Source: Planctomycetota bacterium
GTDB taxonomy: Bacteria > Planctomycetota > GCA-2746535
DNA: 33,345 bases
NCBI GenBank assembly: GCA_002746535.1
Contig: NVWA01000087.1
Span: 1-33,345, forward strand
Reading direction: 5' to 3'
In this document: piece after piece, positions 7,781 through 16,025 of the stretch
Position numbering within the stretch: the first letter of the stretch is position 1
Layout of the letters: the number at the start of each line of letters is the position of its first letter
Notes under the pieces: generated by a model
Database searches by the model: none
Told to the model about the DNA's origin: nothing
Seen by the model: the letters and a program-made list of their open reading frames with translations, nothing else
Translations under genes and position numbers: made by a program

Positions 7781-9190
7781 TTAATTGACATCCATACTAA
7801 GTAAAAACTCAATATTTGAACGAGTCTTTTTAAGTTTATCGTAAAGGAATTGCATTCCTTCTACTGAATTTAAATCTGATAAATATCTTCTTAGTAAATG
7901 AATTTTTGTTAACTCTTCTTCATTAACAATAAGCTCTTCTTTTCGAGTGCCAGAAGCGTTAATATCAATGGCTGGAAATAATCTTTTATTAACCAAACGT
8001 CGGTCTAAATGAATCTCCATGTTTCCTGTACCTTTGAATTCTTCAAAAATCACCTCATCCATTCTAGATCCAGTATCGACCAAAGCACTCGCTATAATTG
8101 TCAAACTGCCTCCATCTTCAATATTTCGTGCAGCACCAAAAAATCGTTTTGGTCTTTCTAACGCTGTTGCATCGATACCACCTGATAATATTCTGCCTGA
8201 AGCCGGGGTTTCAGTATTATATGCTCGCCCTAATCTGGTAATTGAATCAAGTAAAATGACGACATCTTTTCCAAATTCTACCAATCTTCTCGCTTTTTGA
8301 ATTACCATTTCAGCCACTTGCACATGTCGACTAGTTGGCTCATCAAATGTAGAAGCTATTACTTCACCTTTAACATTCCTAGCCATATCAGTTACTTCTT
8401 CAGGTCTCTCATCAATCAATAATACAATTAATTCAACCTCCGGATTATTAATGGCAATCGAATTAGCTATATTTTGTAGCAATACCGTTTTACCAGTTCT
8501 AGGTGGAGCCACGATTAATCCACGCTGTCCTTTACCTATTGGAGTAACTAAATCAATGACTCTCATACTCAAATCATCAGGACCCGTTTCTAATATTAAA
8601 CGCTCTTCGGGATAAAGTGGAGTCAAGTTTTCAAAGGGTATTTTAGTATATAAGTTTTCCGGAGACTCACCATTTATCGATTCAACTTTTAATAATGCAA
8701 AATACCTCTCGCCTTCTTTAGGAGGCCTAATTTGACCATTAACAATGCTACCTTTTCTAAGCATAAACCTTCTAATTTGAGAAGGAGATATATAGATATC
8801 ATCCGGACAAGGTAAATAATTAAATTTAGGTGATCTTAAAAATCCGTATCCATCAGGCAGGATCTCTAAAACACCATCGCCATACAAAGTACCATTTAAG
8901 GCAACTTTATTTTGTAAAATTGAAAATATTAATTCTTGGCGAACTTTTGTATAATAATCTTCTATTTTTTCATATTTTGCTACTTCGTGCAACTCATGTA
9001 CATTTAAATTTTTAATCTTGGAAATATGAATTTCACCTTTATCTAATTCTGCAAAAACTTCTTTTAACTCGGCTGTTATTTCTACCTTAAAGTTTTCAGG
9101 TGGTGCACCCATGGGCATATCATACATTGGGTTTGAAAAATTTTCACGACGAATATTTTTTCTACCACCTCTTGATCCACTTTTAGCCAT
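7781..9190 (-). CDS. rho: transcription termination factor Rho
   Basis: Hexameric RNA-dependent ATPase that terminates transcripts. The N-terminal 30 residues are Arg/Lys/Gly rich. The cold-shock-like RNA-binding domain has G-Y-G-F-L-R (114-119). Walker A is A-P-P-R-T-G-K-T (228-235), Walker B is V-V-I-L-L-D-S-I-T-R (310-319), and the family-specific L-S-G-G-I-D ... P-K-R-F-F-G-A-A-R-N (335-356) and G-T-G-N-M-E-I-H-L-D-R are present. Length 469 is in the normal range. An AGGAG ribosome site lies 11 bases before the ATG, slightly long spacing. A strong promoter at 9353-9380 gives a leader of about 155 bases, where autoregulation would be expected from other bacteria. Confidence 0.98.
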   Translation of the reverse strand: MAKSGSRGGRKNIRRENFSNPMYDMPMGAPPENFKVEITAELKEVFAELDKGEIHISKIKNLNVHELHEVAKYEKIEDYYTKVRQELIFSILQNKVALNGTLYGDGVLEILPDGYGFLRSPKFNYLPCPDDIYISPSQIRRFMLRKGSIVNGQIRPPKEGERYFALLKVESINGESPENLYTKIPFENLTPLYPEERLILETGPDDLSMRVIDLVTPIGKGQRGLIVAPPRTGKTVLLQNIANSIAINNPEVELIVLLIDERPEEVTDMARNVKGEVIASTFDEPTSRHVQVAEMVIQKARRLVEFGKDVVILLDSITRLGRAYNTETPASGRILSGGIDATALERPKRFFGAARNIEDGGSLTIIASALVDTGSRMDEVIFEEFKGTGNMEIHLDRRLVNKRLFPAIDINASGTRKEELIVNEEELTKIHLLRRYLSDLNSVEGMQFLYDKLKKTRSNIEFLLSMDVN

Positions 9191-9331
9191 AAATTAAATA
9201 ACTCCTAAAAGAATAAAAATTTAATTACGAGAATTAACATGTGTTTTTATTAAGTTTAATAATAAGTAAAAAGTAAAATAAACCACTTATAATATGATTT
9301 TTATAAGCACTATTGAGTCAGGGCAAATGAG

Positions 9332-9351
9332 CTTTCCCAACAAAGGGGAAG
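9332..9351. repeat. inverted repeat at the rho transcription start
   Basis: CTTTCCC (9332-9338) pairs with GGGGAAG (9345-9351) around AACAAA, with one G-T pair. It sits directly downstream of the -10 box at 9353-9358 and spans the predicted transcription start. It could be an operator or part of the leader fold; no T tract follows, so it is not an obvious terminator. Confidence 0.4.
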
Positions 9352-9352
9352 G

Positions 9353-9380
9353 AGTATAGCAAGACGAAAACAGATGTCAA
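9353..9380 (-). promoter_or_regulatory. strong sigma70-type promoter for rho
   Basis: On the minus strand a perfect -35 TTGACA (9375-9380) and a -10 TATACT (9353-9358) preceded by TGC (extended -10) are separated by 16 bases. Transcription would begin near 9346, about 155 bases before the rho ATG. It is the best match to consensus I saw in the window. Confidence 0.72.
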
Positions 9381-9394
9381 TTCAATAAAACCCT

Positions 9395-10075
9395 TTAAGA
9401 TTTCTTATATAAATGAACACGTTTCCAACGCACGCCCCACCTTTTAGCCTTTCTGTTAGTTCTCATTCTAACGTCAATGTGATAATAACCTTTTCTAGCA
9501 GCTTTACGCATTGCACTTCCTGTATCGTCGGCTTCTTTCACACCAACACTTGGGATATACACTCCACTTCTATATTGAATAACTTTCGGTGCAATAGCTA
9601 CGCCGTCAAATTTAAAAGCGTTATCTAATTTCGAAGTCTTACCATCAGCGAATCTTCCGCAAGATCTAAAGTCAGGTGTGTATGCTGTTACCTTAGCTGT
9701 AATAGTTTTCCAATAAACATAATTTCGAGATGGATATATTCTATTTAATTCCAACAAACCTTTTGCAATTTCAAGAGCAGATTTTGACTTACTATTAAGA
9801 ATTTTTTTATCTGCGACAATCAAATCTTCCTCTAAGTTTTCTTCAAATGCTAATTTCTCTTCTTCCCATTTATTCCAATCGATCACCAATGCTGATTCAT
9901 CATTAATATTGATTTCGCGCTCACCATCGTTAAGGAATTTTTTACTATCAACAATAAAAAATAAAACCCAAAATAAAATGATTCCCATGACTCCGATCCA
10001 CCAAAACTTCATGGTAGAATCATAAAGCATCCAATACAATCTGCTTGTTTTGAGTTGTTTAAAAATATCTGACAT
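9395..10075 (-). CDS. membrane-anchored 3D-domain protein, likely cell-wall acting
   Basis: One hydrophobic segment (about 24-42) follows a short cytoplasmic tail, so the rest should lie in the periplasm. Residues 126-225 match the 3D domain, a double-psi barrel related to the C-terminal part of the MltA lytic transglycosylase: V-T-A-Y-T-P (129-134), C-G-R-F-A-D-G-K-T (139-147), G-V-A-I-A-P-K-V-I, V-Y-I-P, and the three Asp of the name at about D144, D184 (D-D-T-G) and D201 (H-I-D-V-R-M). The family is linked to peptidoglycan cleavage; activity here is inferred. It follows an orphan receiver gene by 16 bases and probably shares its transcript. Confidence 0.8.
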   Translation of the reverse strand: MSDIFKQLKTSRLYWMLYDSTMKFWWIGVMGIILFWVLFFIVDSKKFLNDGEREININDESALVIDWNKWEEEKLAFEENLEEDLIVADKKILNSKSKSALEIAKGLLELNRIYPSRNYVYWKTITAKVTAYTPDFRSCGRFADGKTSKLDNAFKFDGVAIAPKVIQYRSGVYIPSVGVKEADDTGSAMRKAARKGYYHIDVRMRTNRKAKRWGVRWKRVHLYKKS

Positions 10076-10091
10076 AGTGATTTTCTGAATT

Positions 10092-10457
10092 TCAGGATAC
10101 GACGATGTACTTCTTTATGATGTTTTCAATTATTTCTTTTCTTATTGGTTTGGCCACAAAATCATTACAACCGGCTTTTTCCAACTTCTCTTTTATGCCT
10201 TCGGTTGAATCAGCCGTAACAGCGACTATGGGCAATTCTTCGATTTTTTTAAATTCTCTTATTTTTAATGTAGCATCAAGACCATTCATCACAGGCATCA
10301 TGATATCCATTAAAACTAACTCAATATCATCTTTTTTACGAACAAAGTCGACAGCTTCTGCACCATTTGTGGCGGTATAACCATGAAGTCCCATTCTTCG
10401 AATTAACTTCATTAATATCATTCTATTAAGCGTATTGTCATCTACAATTAGAATCAT
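10092..10457 (-). CDS. single-domain response regulator (CheY-like)
   Basis: A receiver domain with no output domain. Asp6 and Asp7 form the acid pocket (I-L-I-V-D-D-N), Asp51 in L-V-L-M-D-I-M-M-P is the phosphorylation site, T81 (V-A-V-T-A-D) and K103 (V-A-K-P-I) are the switch residues. Such proteins act by binding partners in phosphorelays. No histidine kinase is in the window. The gene has a good promoter only about 15 bases ahead of its ATG and leads into the 3D-domain gene. Confidence 0.93.
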   Translation of the reverse strand: MILIVDDNTLNRMILMKLIRRMGLHGYTATNGAEAVDFVRKKDDIELVLMDIMMPVMNGLDATLKIREFKKIEELPIVAVTADSTEGIKEKLEKAGCNDFVAKPIRKEIIENIIKKYIVVS

Positions 10458-10478
10458 TCAGTTACCACGAAAAGTGTT

Positions 10479-10508
10479 ATTATACCATCGTAAGCTAGTA
10501 TATCCCAA
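10479..10508 (-). promoter_or_regulatory. sigma70-type promoter before the receiver/3D operon
   Basis: Minus strand: -35 TTGGGA (10503-10508), 18-base spacer, perfect -10 TATAAT (10479-10484) preceded by TGG. The start would be near 10472, leaving a very short leader of about 15 bases and no clear ribosome site. Confidence 0.55.
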
Positions 10509-10523
10509 GACAGCAGACGATGG
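10485..10523. repeat. 7-base inverted repeat overlapping a promoter
   Basis: CCATCGT (10485-10491) and ACGATGG (10517-10523) are exact complements 25 bases apart. The left arm abuts the -10 box and the right arm lies just upstream of the -35 box, a layout that would suit a repressor or a DNA loop. Confidence 0.4.
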
Positions 10524-10584
10524 AAATATTCATTAAAAATAAAAAGTTATATTTCAAATAGAAAATATATTTACAGTAATATAA

Positions 10585-10959
10585 TTATTGAAATCCTATG
10601 CCTTCTATTGTCTCCATTAAGTCGTTCAAATCACAGGGTTTTTTGATAATTCTTACCAAACTTTCAATCTTCATCGCTTGGGCGATATTCTTGGGATCTG
10701 TATATCCCGTCAAAATAATAATTGGCTGCTTGGGATTAATTTTTACAATTTTTTGAGATAATTCTACACCATTCATCTCAGGCATATTTATATCAACTAT
10801 AAGAGCGAAATAATCACTATCTTTTTTATAGGCCTCGAGTGCTTTTATTGGGTTATTGAACACACATATATTATATTTATGACTCAAACAAGCTTCTAAA
10901 GTATCCGTTATTTCAGCTGAATCATCAACTACAAATAGCTTTGGAATAATTCCTGTCAT
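10585..10959 (-). CDS. single-domain response regulator
   Basis: A receiver domain only: acidic pair D12/D13 (F-V-V-D-D-S), phosphorylation site D56 (I-V-D-I-N-M-P-E-M-N-G), T84 (I-L-T-G-Y) and K107 (I-I-K-K-P). The D-I-N-M-P and T-G-Y-T-D pattern is close to the RpfG/NtrC-type receivers, but no effector domain follows. It is the last gene of the leuC-leuD-ferredoxin cluster. The start is the ATG at 10959, not the GTG at 10965: an AAAGAG ribosome site (10965-10970) lies five bases ahead of the ATG and would overlap the GTG. Confidence 0.9.
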   Translation of the reverse strand: MTGIIPKLFVVDDSAEITDTLEACLSHKYNICVFNNPIKALEAYKKDSDYFALIVDINMPEMNGVELSQKIVKINPKQPIIILTGYTDPKNIAQAMKIESLVRIIKKPCDLNDLMETIEGIGFQ

Positions 10960-10964
10960 AATCA

Positions 10965-10970
10965 CTCTTT
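10965..10970 (-). promoter_or_regulatory. ribosome binding site that decides the receiver start
   Basis: AAAGAG on the minus strand, five bases ahead of the ATG at 10959. It overlaps the competing GTG start at 10965, which makes that start unlikely. Confidence 0.55.
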
Positions 10971-10975
10971 ATAAA

Positions 10976-11245
10976 TTAAATACTATCTATAATATAGGTT
11001 TTTATTTCATCAATAGTTTCTGCAGAACATTTAGAAAAAAAAATCTCTTGAGGATAAATCATGACATTTGGACCTTTTGCACAGGGACCCAAACATTTAG
11101 TAGATGTCACCCTAACCTTACCTTTTAATTTATGCTCATCAACGAAATCTTTTAATTCTTGACGAAGACTTGATGCCACTTCGCCAGCACATGAGACATC
11201 ACCACAATCAGCATCTCTTTGATTCTGACAAACAAGAATATGCAT
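10976..11245 (-). CDS. thioredoxin-like [2Fe-2S] ferredoxin
   Basis: A small thioredoxin-fold ferredoxin of the kind related to the NuoE-type domain. H-I-L-V-C-Q-N (C6), C14, C19 and the second pair C51-x3-C55 (K-C-L-G-P-C-A-K-G-P-N-V) are the candidate cluster ligands; the pattern G-P-C-x-x-G-P is the family hallmark. It follows leuD closely and precedes the receiver gene by about 16 bases, so all are probably in one transcript. A role supplying electrons or Fe-S handling to the [4Fe-4S] enzyme LeuC is only a guess. I chose the ATG at 11245, which starts like the family; an in-frame TTG at 11269 would add eight residues. Neither start has a good ribosome site. Confidence 0.85.
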   Translation of the reverse strand: MHILVCQNQRDADCGDVSCAGEVASSLRQELKDFVDEHKLKGKVRVTSTKCLGPCAKGPNVMIYPQEIFFSKCSAETIDEIKTYIIDSI

Positions 11246-11272
11246 TTTAAAAGGAGTCTTATCTAGCAATTT

Positions 11273-11878
11273 CTACCAACCAGAAACATAAGGTAATGAA
11301 CTAGCAACATCTTTAACTTCTTTTTCATTTTCAAGTAATTGAGAAGTAGCATCCCAACTTCCATTAAGCAGCTGACCTTGTGGACCATCAGGTATATTTG
11401 CATCAAATTCTTTTCCATCCACGTTTATTTTTAAATTTTCAATATCGACAGAAATTGATACTGATGGTGAACCTTCAATTAACAACATTATTTCATCAAT
11501 AACTTTCTTCTCAACGGTAAAGCATGGAATACCCATTGCCACACAATTTCCAAAAAATATTTCTGCAAAGGATTCACCCACAATTGTTTTTATTCCCCAA
11601 CGATTTAATGCTTGAGGAGCATGCTCTCTTGATGAGCCACAACCAAAGTTCTTATTTACAAAAAGTATATTGGCATCTTTATAATTAGGGTTATCAAAAG
11701 AATGATTTTTGCTATTTCCTTCTTGATCGAATCGATCATCTTTGAATGATTCCGGGCCTAAAGACTCAAATGTTACACATTTTAAAAATCTAGCAGGAAT
11801 AATTCTATCAGTATCAATGTCATTTCCTTTAACCGGAATTCCCTTCCCAGAAATCTTTTTTATTTCAACACTAGACAT
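11273..11878 (-). CDS. leuD: 3-isopropylmalate dehydratase, small subunit
   Basis: Small (swivel) subunit of the aconitase-type enzyme that isomerises isopropylmalate in leucine synthesis. G-N-D-I-D-T-D-R-I-I-P-A-R (18-30) and the substrate loop G-C-G-S-S-R-E-H-A-P (79-88) are intact, as is the G-E-S-F-A-E-I-F-F-G-N region near 101-111. Length 201 fits the bacterial type rather than the shorter archaeal type. An AAAGG ribosome site precedes the ATG and leuC ends 15 bases upstream. It needs LeuC as partner, which is adjacent. No leuA or leuB is in the window. Confidence 0.96.
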   Translation of the reverse strand: MSSVEIKKISGKGIPVKGNDIDTDRIIPARFLKCVTFESLGPESFKDDRFDQEGNSKNHSFDNPNYKDANILFVNKNFGCGSSREHAPQALNRWGIKTIVGESFAEIFFGNCVAMGIPCFTVEKKVIDEIMLLIEGSPSVSISVDIENLKINVDGKEFDANIPDGPQGQLLNGSWDATSQLLENEKEVKDVASSLPYVSGW

Positions 11879-11893
11879 AAAAACTACCTTTCT

Positions 11894-13306
11894 TTAATTT
11901 GCAAAAACTTCTCTGCAATCAGCTACGCCACCACATATAGCAGCTGCCGCCACCATAGCTGGGCTCATCAATAAAGTTCGGCCAGTCGGTGAACCTTGAC
12001 GACCTTTAAAATTTCTATTGGATGATGAAGCACTTACTTGATTACCTTTTAATTTATCCGGATTCATGGCCAAGCACATTGAACATCCCGCTTCACGCCA
12101 TTCAAATCCGGCTTCAATAAATATTTTATCCAACCCAAGTTTCTCAGCTTCAACTTTAATTTTTTGAGATCCTGGCACTATTAAAGCTTGCACATGATCT
12201 GCGACGTGGCGACCTTTTACTAATCTGGCAACTTCTTTAAAGTCTGACAATCGACCATTTGTGCAAGAACCAATAAAACATACATCAACCTTAGTCGACT
12301 CAATCTCTTGACCTTCATCGAAACCCATATACTCAAAAGCTTCTTTTATTAAAGGTCTTTCATCGTCATTAAATGAATCCAATGCTGGAATAGATCCTTT
12401 GATGCCAATTGATTGCGCTGGAGTTATGCCCCAAGTTACCATTGGTTCAATAGCGTCGCCTTGGAAAACGATAACATCATTATATTCAGCATCTTCATCT
12501 GAAGAAATACTTTGCCAAAACTCTTTTGCCTTATCAAATTCTTCACTTGTAGGGGAATAAAGCTTTCCTTTTAAATAATCAAAAGTCTTTTCATCTGGGT
12601 TTATATAACCAACTCTAGCACCACCTTCAATAGACATATTACACACTGTCATGCGCTCTTCCATGGACATATTAGTGATAACATCGCCAGAAAATTCATA
12701 TGCATACCCCACACCACCATTTACACCTAATTGATTAATGATATATAAAATCACATCTTTAGCATATACGCCTGGATTAAGAGAGCCATTTATTTCAATT
12801 TTTCTAACTTTTAACTTAGCCATCGCTAGTGTTTGAGTAGCCAATACATCTCGAACTTGGCTTGTTCCGATTCCAAAGGCTATCGAACCAAAAGCACCAT
12901 GTGTAGAAGTATGAGAATCACCACAACTAATAACCATACCCGGCTGAGTTAATCCATTTTCGGGGCCTATAATATGAACTACACCCTGCTCACCTTTTTT
13001 CATATCAAAAAGTTTGATGTCATTTTCAGCACAATTATTTTCTAAATGACACATCATTTCTTCTGACATGGCATCTTTAAATGGTCTCGATTGATCAGAA
13101 GTAGGAACAATATGATCCGGAGTTGCAAACGTTCTTTCTGGGAAACGTACTTTTAATTTTTGATCTCTTAGCATACCGAAAGCTTGAGGGCTGGTTACTT
13201 CGTGGATCAAATGTAGCCCAATAAAAAGTTGATATTGGCCAGAAGGTAATTTTTTTACAACGTGTTTGTCAAAAACTTTTTCGTATAACGATTTTCCAGA
13301 ACTCAT
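11894..13306 (-). CDS. leuC: 3-isopropylmalate dehydratase, large subunit
   Basis: Catalytic subunit with the [4Fe-4S] cluster. Ligands C348 (G-S-C-T-N-G-R), C408 and C411 (A-G-C-S-M-C-L-A-M-N) are all present. Other family landmarks are S-C-G-D-S-H-T-S-T-H-G-A-F-G (127-140), R-N-F-K-G-R-Q-G (431-438) and the M-S-P-A-M-V-A-A-A-A-I near the end. Length 470 is standard. AAAGG lies about 10 bases before the ATG. The gene heads a leuC-leuD-ferredoxin-receiver cluster. The 175-base gap upstream has only weak promoter matches (TTGATC with TATTAA, 16-base spacing) and no T-box or leader peptide that I can recognise. Confidence 0.97.
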   Translation of the reverse strand: MSSGKSLYEKVFDKHVVKKLPSGQYQLFIGLHLIHEVTSPQAFGMLRDQKLKVRFPERTFATPDHIVPTSDQSRPFKDAMSEEMMCHLENNCAENDIKLFDMKKGEQGVVHIIGPENGLTQPGMVISCGDSHTSTHGAFGSIAFGIGTSQVRDVLATQTLAMAKLKVRKIEINGSLNPGVYAKDVILYIINQLGVNGGVGYAYEFSGDVITNMSMEERMTVCNMSIEGGARVGYINPDEKTFDYLKGKLYSPTSEEFDKAKEFWQSISSDEDAEYNDVIVFQGDAIEPMVTWGITPAQSIGIKGSIPALDSFNDDERPLIKEAFEYMGFDEGQEIESTKVDVCFIGSCTNGRLSDFKEVARLVKGRHVADHVQALIVPGSQKIKVEAEKLGLDKIFIEAGFEWREAGCSMCLAMNPDKLKGNQVSASSSNRNFKGRQGSPTGRTLLMSPAMVAAAAICGGVADCREVFAN

Positions 13307-13481
13307 TTTAGCAAAACCTTTCTAAACGATCTTTTTAATATATTTTAGTCTGGATTGATCAAATTCCAGCTAATGAGTAAAACAAATGATTTTATTTTTA
13401 ACATTCTGTAATCAAACTAAATCAGAAGTTGACCAAAATTCAGAAAGTTTAATTAAATATCACAACAATATAAAAAAAGCA

Positions 13482-14531
13482 TTACAGCCCTCTAATTTCA
13501 CTCTCAACCAAATTTCCCAAATTTTTGCCAAGAACTTCACTGTAATAAACACCATATCTCAATGCAAAACCTAAAGTGGTTATGGTTTTTAAATATTCAT
13601 TATCAAACGATTTTACTAACTCATTATAAACAGGTAATCCATAAAGCGTCATCAATTGTCGATCTAGATCTTCTAGAATCCATGGGTTCGTGTTCGGATC
13701 TCTCAAAGCAGATATCAGAATTTTATGATGTTCATAATTTGTAGCAGCAATAGAAATTTTTTCTTCCATCTCTCTAACGCTGTGTACAAAACCATGTTTT
13801 TCACGATTACTTTTACCAGGGGTAATATTAGTGATGGCAGAACCAACAGCAAAAACGCGAACCTTATCTGAATAGGGATCTATTTCTAGTTTTCGACTGT
13901 TTTCAATTTCATTTGTAATAATTTTCATTGCTCGAATATATTTATCATAAATAGTTTCAGGCTCACCAGTTGGTCCTGGCAACTCATCTATGAAAGCTCT
14001 GTTTAACACAACCGTTCCAAGATTTAAACTGATCAAACCTTTTGGTAAAAAGTCACTGTCAGAAGTTTTTTCCATCCATGATAATTCTGTTGAACCACCA
14101 CCTTGATCAATCAATATGGCAATGTCTCCAATCGTCATTTCTTTATCAAAATTAATATATAAAGAATATAATGACAAAGCCGCTTCATCTTCTTTCGACA
14201 AGACATTGACTGTTACGCCAGTATTAGCACGTATCGTTTCTAATACTTCATCTTGGTTTGATAATTGTCTAAAGATTGCTGTTCCCACAGCAAAAACTCT
14301 TGATACTCCTCTGCGCTTACATTCGTCAACGTACTTTAATATCAGGTGAATATTTCTTTCCAGACCTGGACAATCCAAAGGCATTTCTTTGGTTTCTGAA
14401 TCAATATCTAATCCTAAAGAAGTTACTTCCCCTAAATTTTTTATACGTTTTAAATTCGTGATTTCATTTTTATCATTTGGACCAAATAATATTCTGGTTG
14501 ATCGCGTACCAATATCCAAAATCCCAAGCAT
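13482..14531 (-). CDS. Ppx/GppA-family phosphatase
   Basis: Member of the ASKHA-fold exopolyphosphatase/guanosine-pentaphosphate phosphatase family. Phosphate 1 motif I-L-D-I-G-T-R-S-T-R (4-13), A-V-G-T-A-I-F-R-Q (81-89), L-S-K-E-D-E-A-A-L (111-119, with the catalytic-Glu region) and phosphate 2 motif L-I-D-Q-G-G-G-S-T-E-L (140-150) are clear. Length 349 is close to the short, two-domain form; the HD-type domain of long Ppx proteins is missing. Whether it prefers polyphosphate or pppGpp cannot be read from the sequence. An AAGGAG ribosome site lies at ideal distance from the ATG at 14531. It lies downstream of hppA-SUFU-rsmE. Confidence 0.88.
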   Translation of the reverse strand: MLGILDIGTRSTRILFGPNDKNEITNLKRIKNLGEVTSLGLDIDSETKEMPLDCPGLERNIHLILKYVDECKRRGVSRVFAVGTAIFRQLSNQDEVLETIRANTGVTVNVLSKEDEAALSLYSLYINFDKEMTIGDIAILIDQGGGSTELSWMEKTSDSDFLPKGLISLNLGTVVLNRAFIDELPGPTGEPETIYDKYIRAMKIITNEIENSRKLEIDPYSDKVRVFAVGSAITNITPGKSNREKHGFVHSVREMEEKISIAATNYEHHKILISALRDPNTNPWILEDLDRQLMTLYGLPVYNELVKSFDNEYLKTITTLGFALRYGVYYSEVLGKNLGNLVESEIRGL

Positions 14532-14626
14532 TCAAAACTCCTTAACTCAGATGTATATTTTAATTAAAACGGAACATTATCACTGAGATTTAATAATTTC
14601 CATATAATTTATATCAAACCAGTTCA

Positions 14627-15340
14627 TTATGTATAAATTGATCGAATTACGCTAATAGACGCGATTACAGCCGTTTCAACACGCATTATAGGACAAGTCA
14701 TTGTTGTTAATGTTAATTTTTTTTCTTCGGCAAGACCTATCTCAAACTCTGACCATCCACCTTCAGGACCAATAAATAATTGGATTATCCTTGGTTGTTC
14801 TGAATCACCCATCAAAGAGGAAATCGTTTTGCCTCCACGTGGATGAAAAAATAAATTTAAATTATTCTGACCTTGGACTTCTTCCATTCTGTTTTTTAAA
14901 TTAATGATAGGCAATAATTCGGGTATCCAGGCTCTCTCTGATTGTTTACAAGCTTCAAGAATAATTTTATTTAGCTTCTCGGATTTTTCATTCTGATAAG
15001 AACGAATGCTTCTTTCAGAAACTAAAGGAACAATTTTATCCACGCCAACTTCTACAGATTTTTCAATTAATAGTGAAAGATTTTTCCCTTTAGGCGGCAC
15101 AAAATTTAAAACGATTTCAATGGTTGGCAATTGCGACTTACAAATGGATTTAATTTTCAAACTAACTATTTTTTTATCTACAGATTCTACAACTGCTGTA
15201 ACTTGCAATCCGTGACCATTAAACAATTTCACCTCATCATTTATTTTTATTCTTTTGACATTTATCATGTGATGGGCATCAGTATCCACAACCTCAATAC
15301 TAGATTGGCCTTCCGATAATTTCGATACAAAATATTGCAT
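14627..15340 (-). CDS. rsmE: 16S rRNA m3U1498 methyltransferase
   Basis: SPOUT-class methyltransferase that N3-methylates U1498 of 16S rRNA. The N-terminal PUA-like part ends before 75. The knot region shows E-K-S-V-E-V-G-V-D-K-I-V-P-L (93-106), E-A-C-K-Q-S-E-R (129-136, usually E-A-A-E-Q), I-G-P-E-G-G-W-S-E-F-E (190-200) and M-R-V-E-T-A-V-I-A (219-227). Length 237 is typical. It begins 8 bases after the SUFU gene and lies 95 bases upstream of the Ppx/GppA gene. No strong ribosome site; translation may be coupled to the gene before it. Confidence 0.95.
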   Translation of the reverse strand: MQYFVSKLSEGQSSIEVVDTDAHHMINVKRIKINDEVKLFNGHGLQVTAVVESVDKKIVSLKIKSICKSQLPTIEIVLNFVPPKGKNLSLLIEKSVEVGVDKIVPLVSERSIRSYQNEKSEKLNKIILEACKQSERAWIPELLPIINLKNRMEEVQGQNNLNLFFHPRGGKTISSLMGDSEQPRIIQLFIGPEGGWSEFEIGLAEEKKLTLTTMTCPIMRVETAVIASISVIRSIYT

Positions 15341-15348
15341 GGTAAGGT

Positions 15349-16023
15349 TTAAACTACTGAGTCTCTATTTATTTCAGTAATAGGAAAAGATGTTTTACCT
15401 TGAAATCTTTCAATTAAATCAACTTCTTCGTTTCCAGATAATACAGACACTTCTTTGGAGGTCATACCAAACAAAAGAAAAAAATCTACCGCACCTGAAC
15501 TCAATGAAAAAGTAGAAGGATAATTTGATGGTGATGTTGGCTCAATAATTACCATATGATCTATAGTACTATTATCCGCTACGCCATTCTCAAAAGGCAT
15601 GATGGACGAATAATCCAATATATTTCCTTCAACGTGACTTGTTGCCACAAGTATTTGATAGGCAATAATATTATGCAAAATATCAATTGGCCACTCAACT
15701 TGTTCTTGGGTTTCTATAATCATTTCAAAACCCATACCGCTAAAATCACCTTCTTTTATTTTATCCGGTTCGCATCCAATTGGATTTGATAGACCAGATG
15801 TCACATACAACCAATTATTTCTAATGGCGCTGGGAGGACTTTCTATAACAACATTTGTTAACCAAGAAGGCTCATAATTATCCATTCCATAATTATCAGC
15901 AAAAATATCTTCTTTTAATTTATAACAGTGATCATCTAGCTCACCGAAAAATTTTCTATATAAATTTTCTTCCCGGTCTTCCCAGACACCTTGAAACCAT
16001 TTATGCCATTCGTCATCATTCAC
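15349..16023 (-). CDS. SUFU (suppressor of fused) domain protein
   Basis: Residues about 55-215 resemble the bacterial SUFU family: W-L-Y-V-T-S-G-L-S-N-P (71-81), G-M-G-F-E-M-I-I-E-T (96-105), Q-V-E-W-P-I-D-I-L (108-116), and a C-terminal F-F-L-L-F-G-M-T-S-K-E (181-191) like the helix that ends this domain. In bacteria the fold is best known from toxin-immunity loci, but no toxin or secretion gene is nearby, so a different job is likely. The gene starts with GTG only 2 bases after the hppA stop, pointing to coupled translation. It is read with rsmE downstream. Assignment rests on motif memory and not on a search. Confidence 0.75.
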   Translation of the reverse strand: MNDDEWHKWFQGVWEDREENLYRKFFGELDDHCYKLKEDIFADNYGMDNYEPSWLTNVVIESPPSAIRNNWLYVTSGLSNPIGCEPDKIKEGDFSGMGFEMIIETQEQVEWPIDILHNIIAYQILVATSHVEGNILDYSSIMPFENGVADNSTIDHMVIIEPTSPSNYPSTFSLSSGAVDFFLLFGMTSKEVSVLSGNEEVDLIERFQGKTSFPITEINRDSVV

Positions 16024-16025
16024 AA

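Noticed and set aside
13307..13481. Possible leucine leader or T-box upstream of leuC
   Set aside because: No Leu-codon-rich leader peptide, no T-box sequence and no terminator hairpin could be seen.
13386..13574. Plus-strand 62-codon frame between leuC and the Ppx/GppA gene
   Set aside because: Half of it overlaps the coding end of the phosphatase and it shows no recognisable features.
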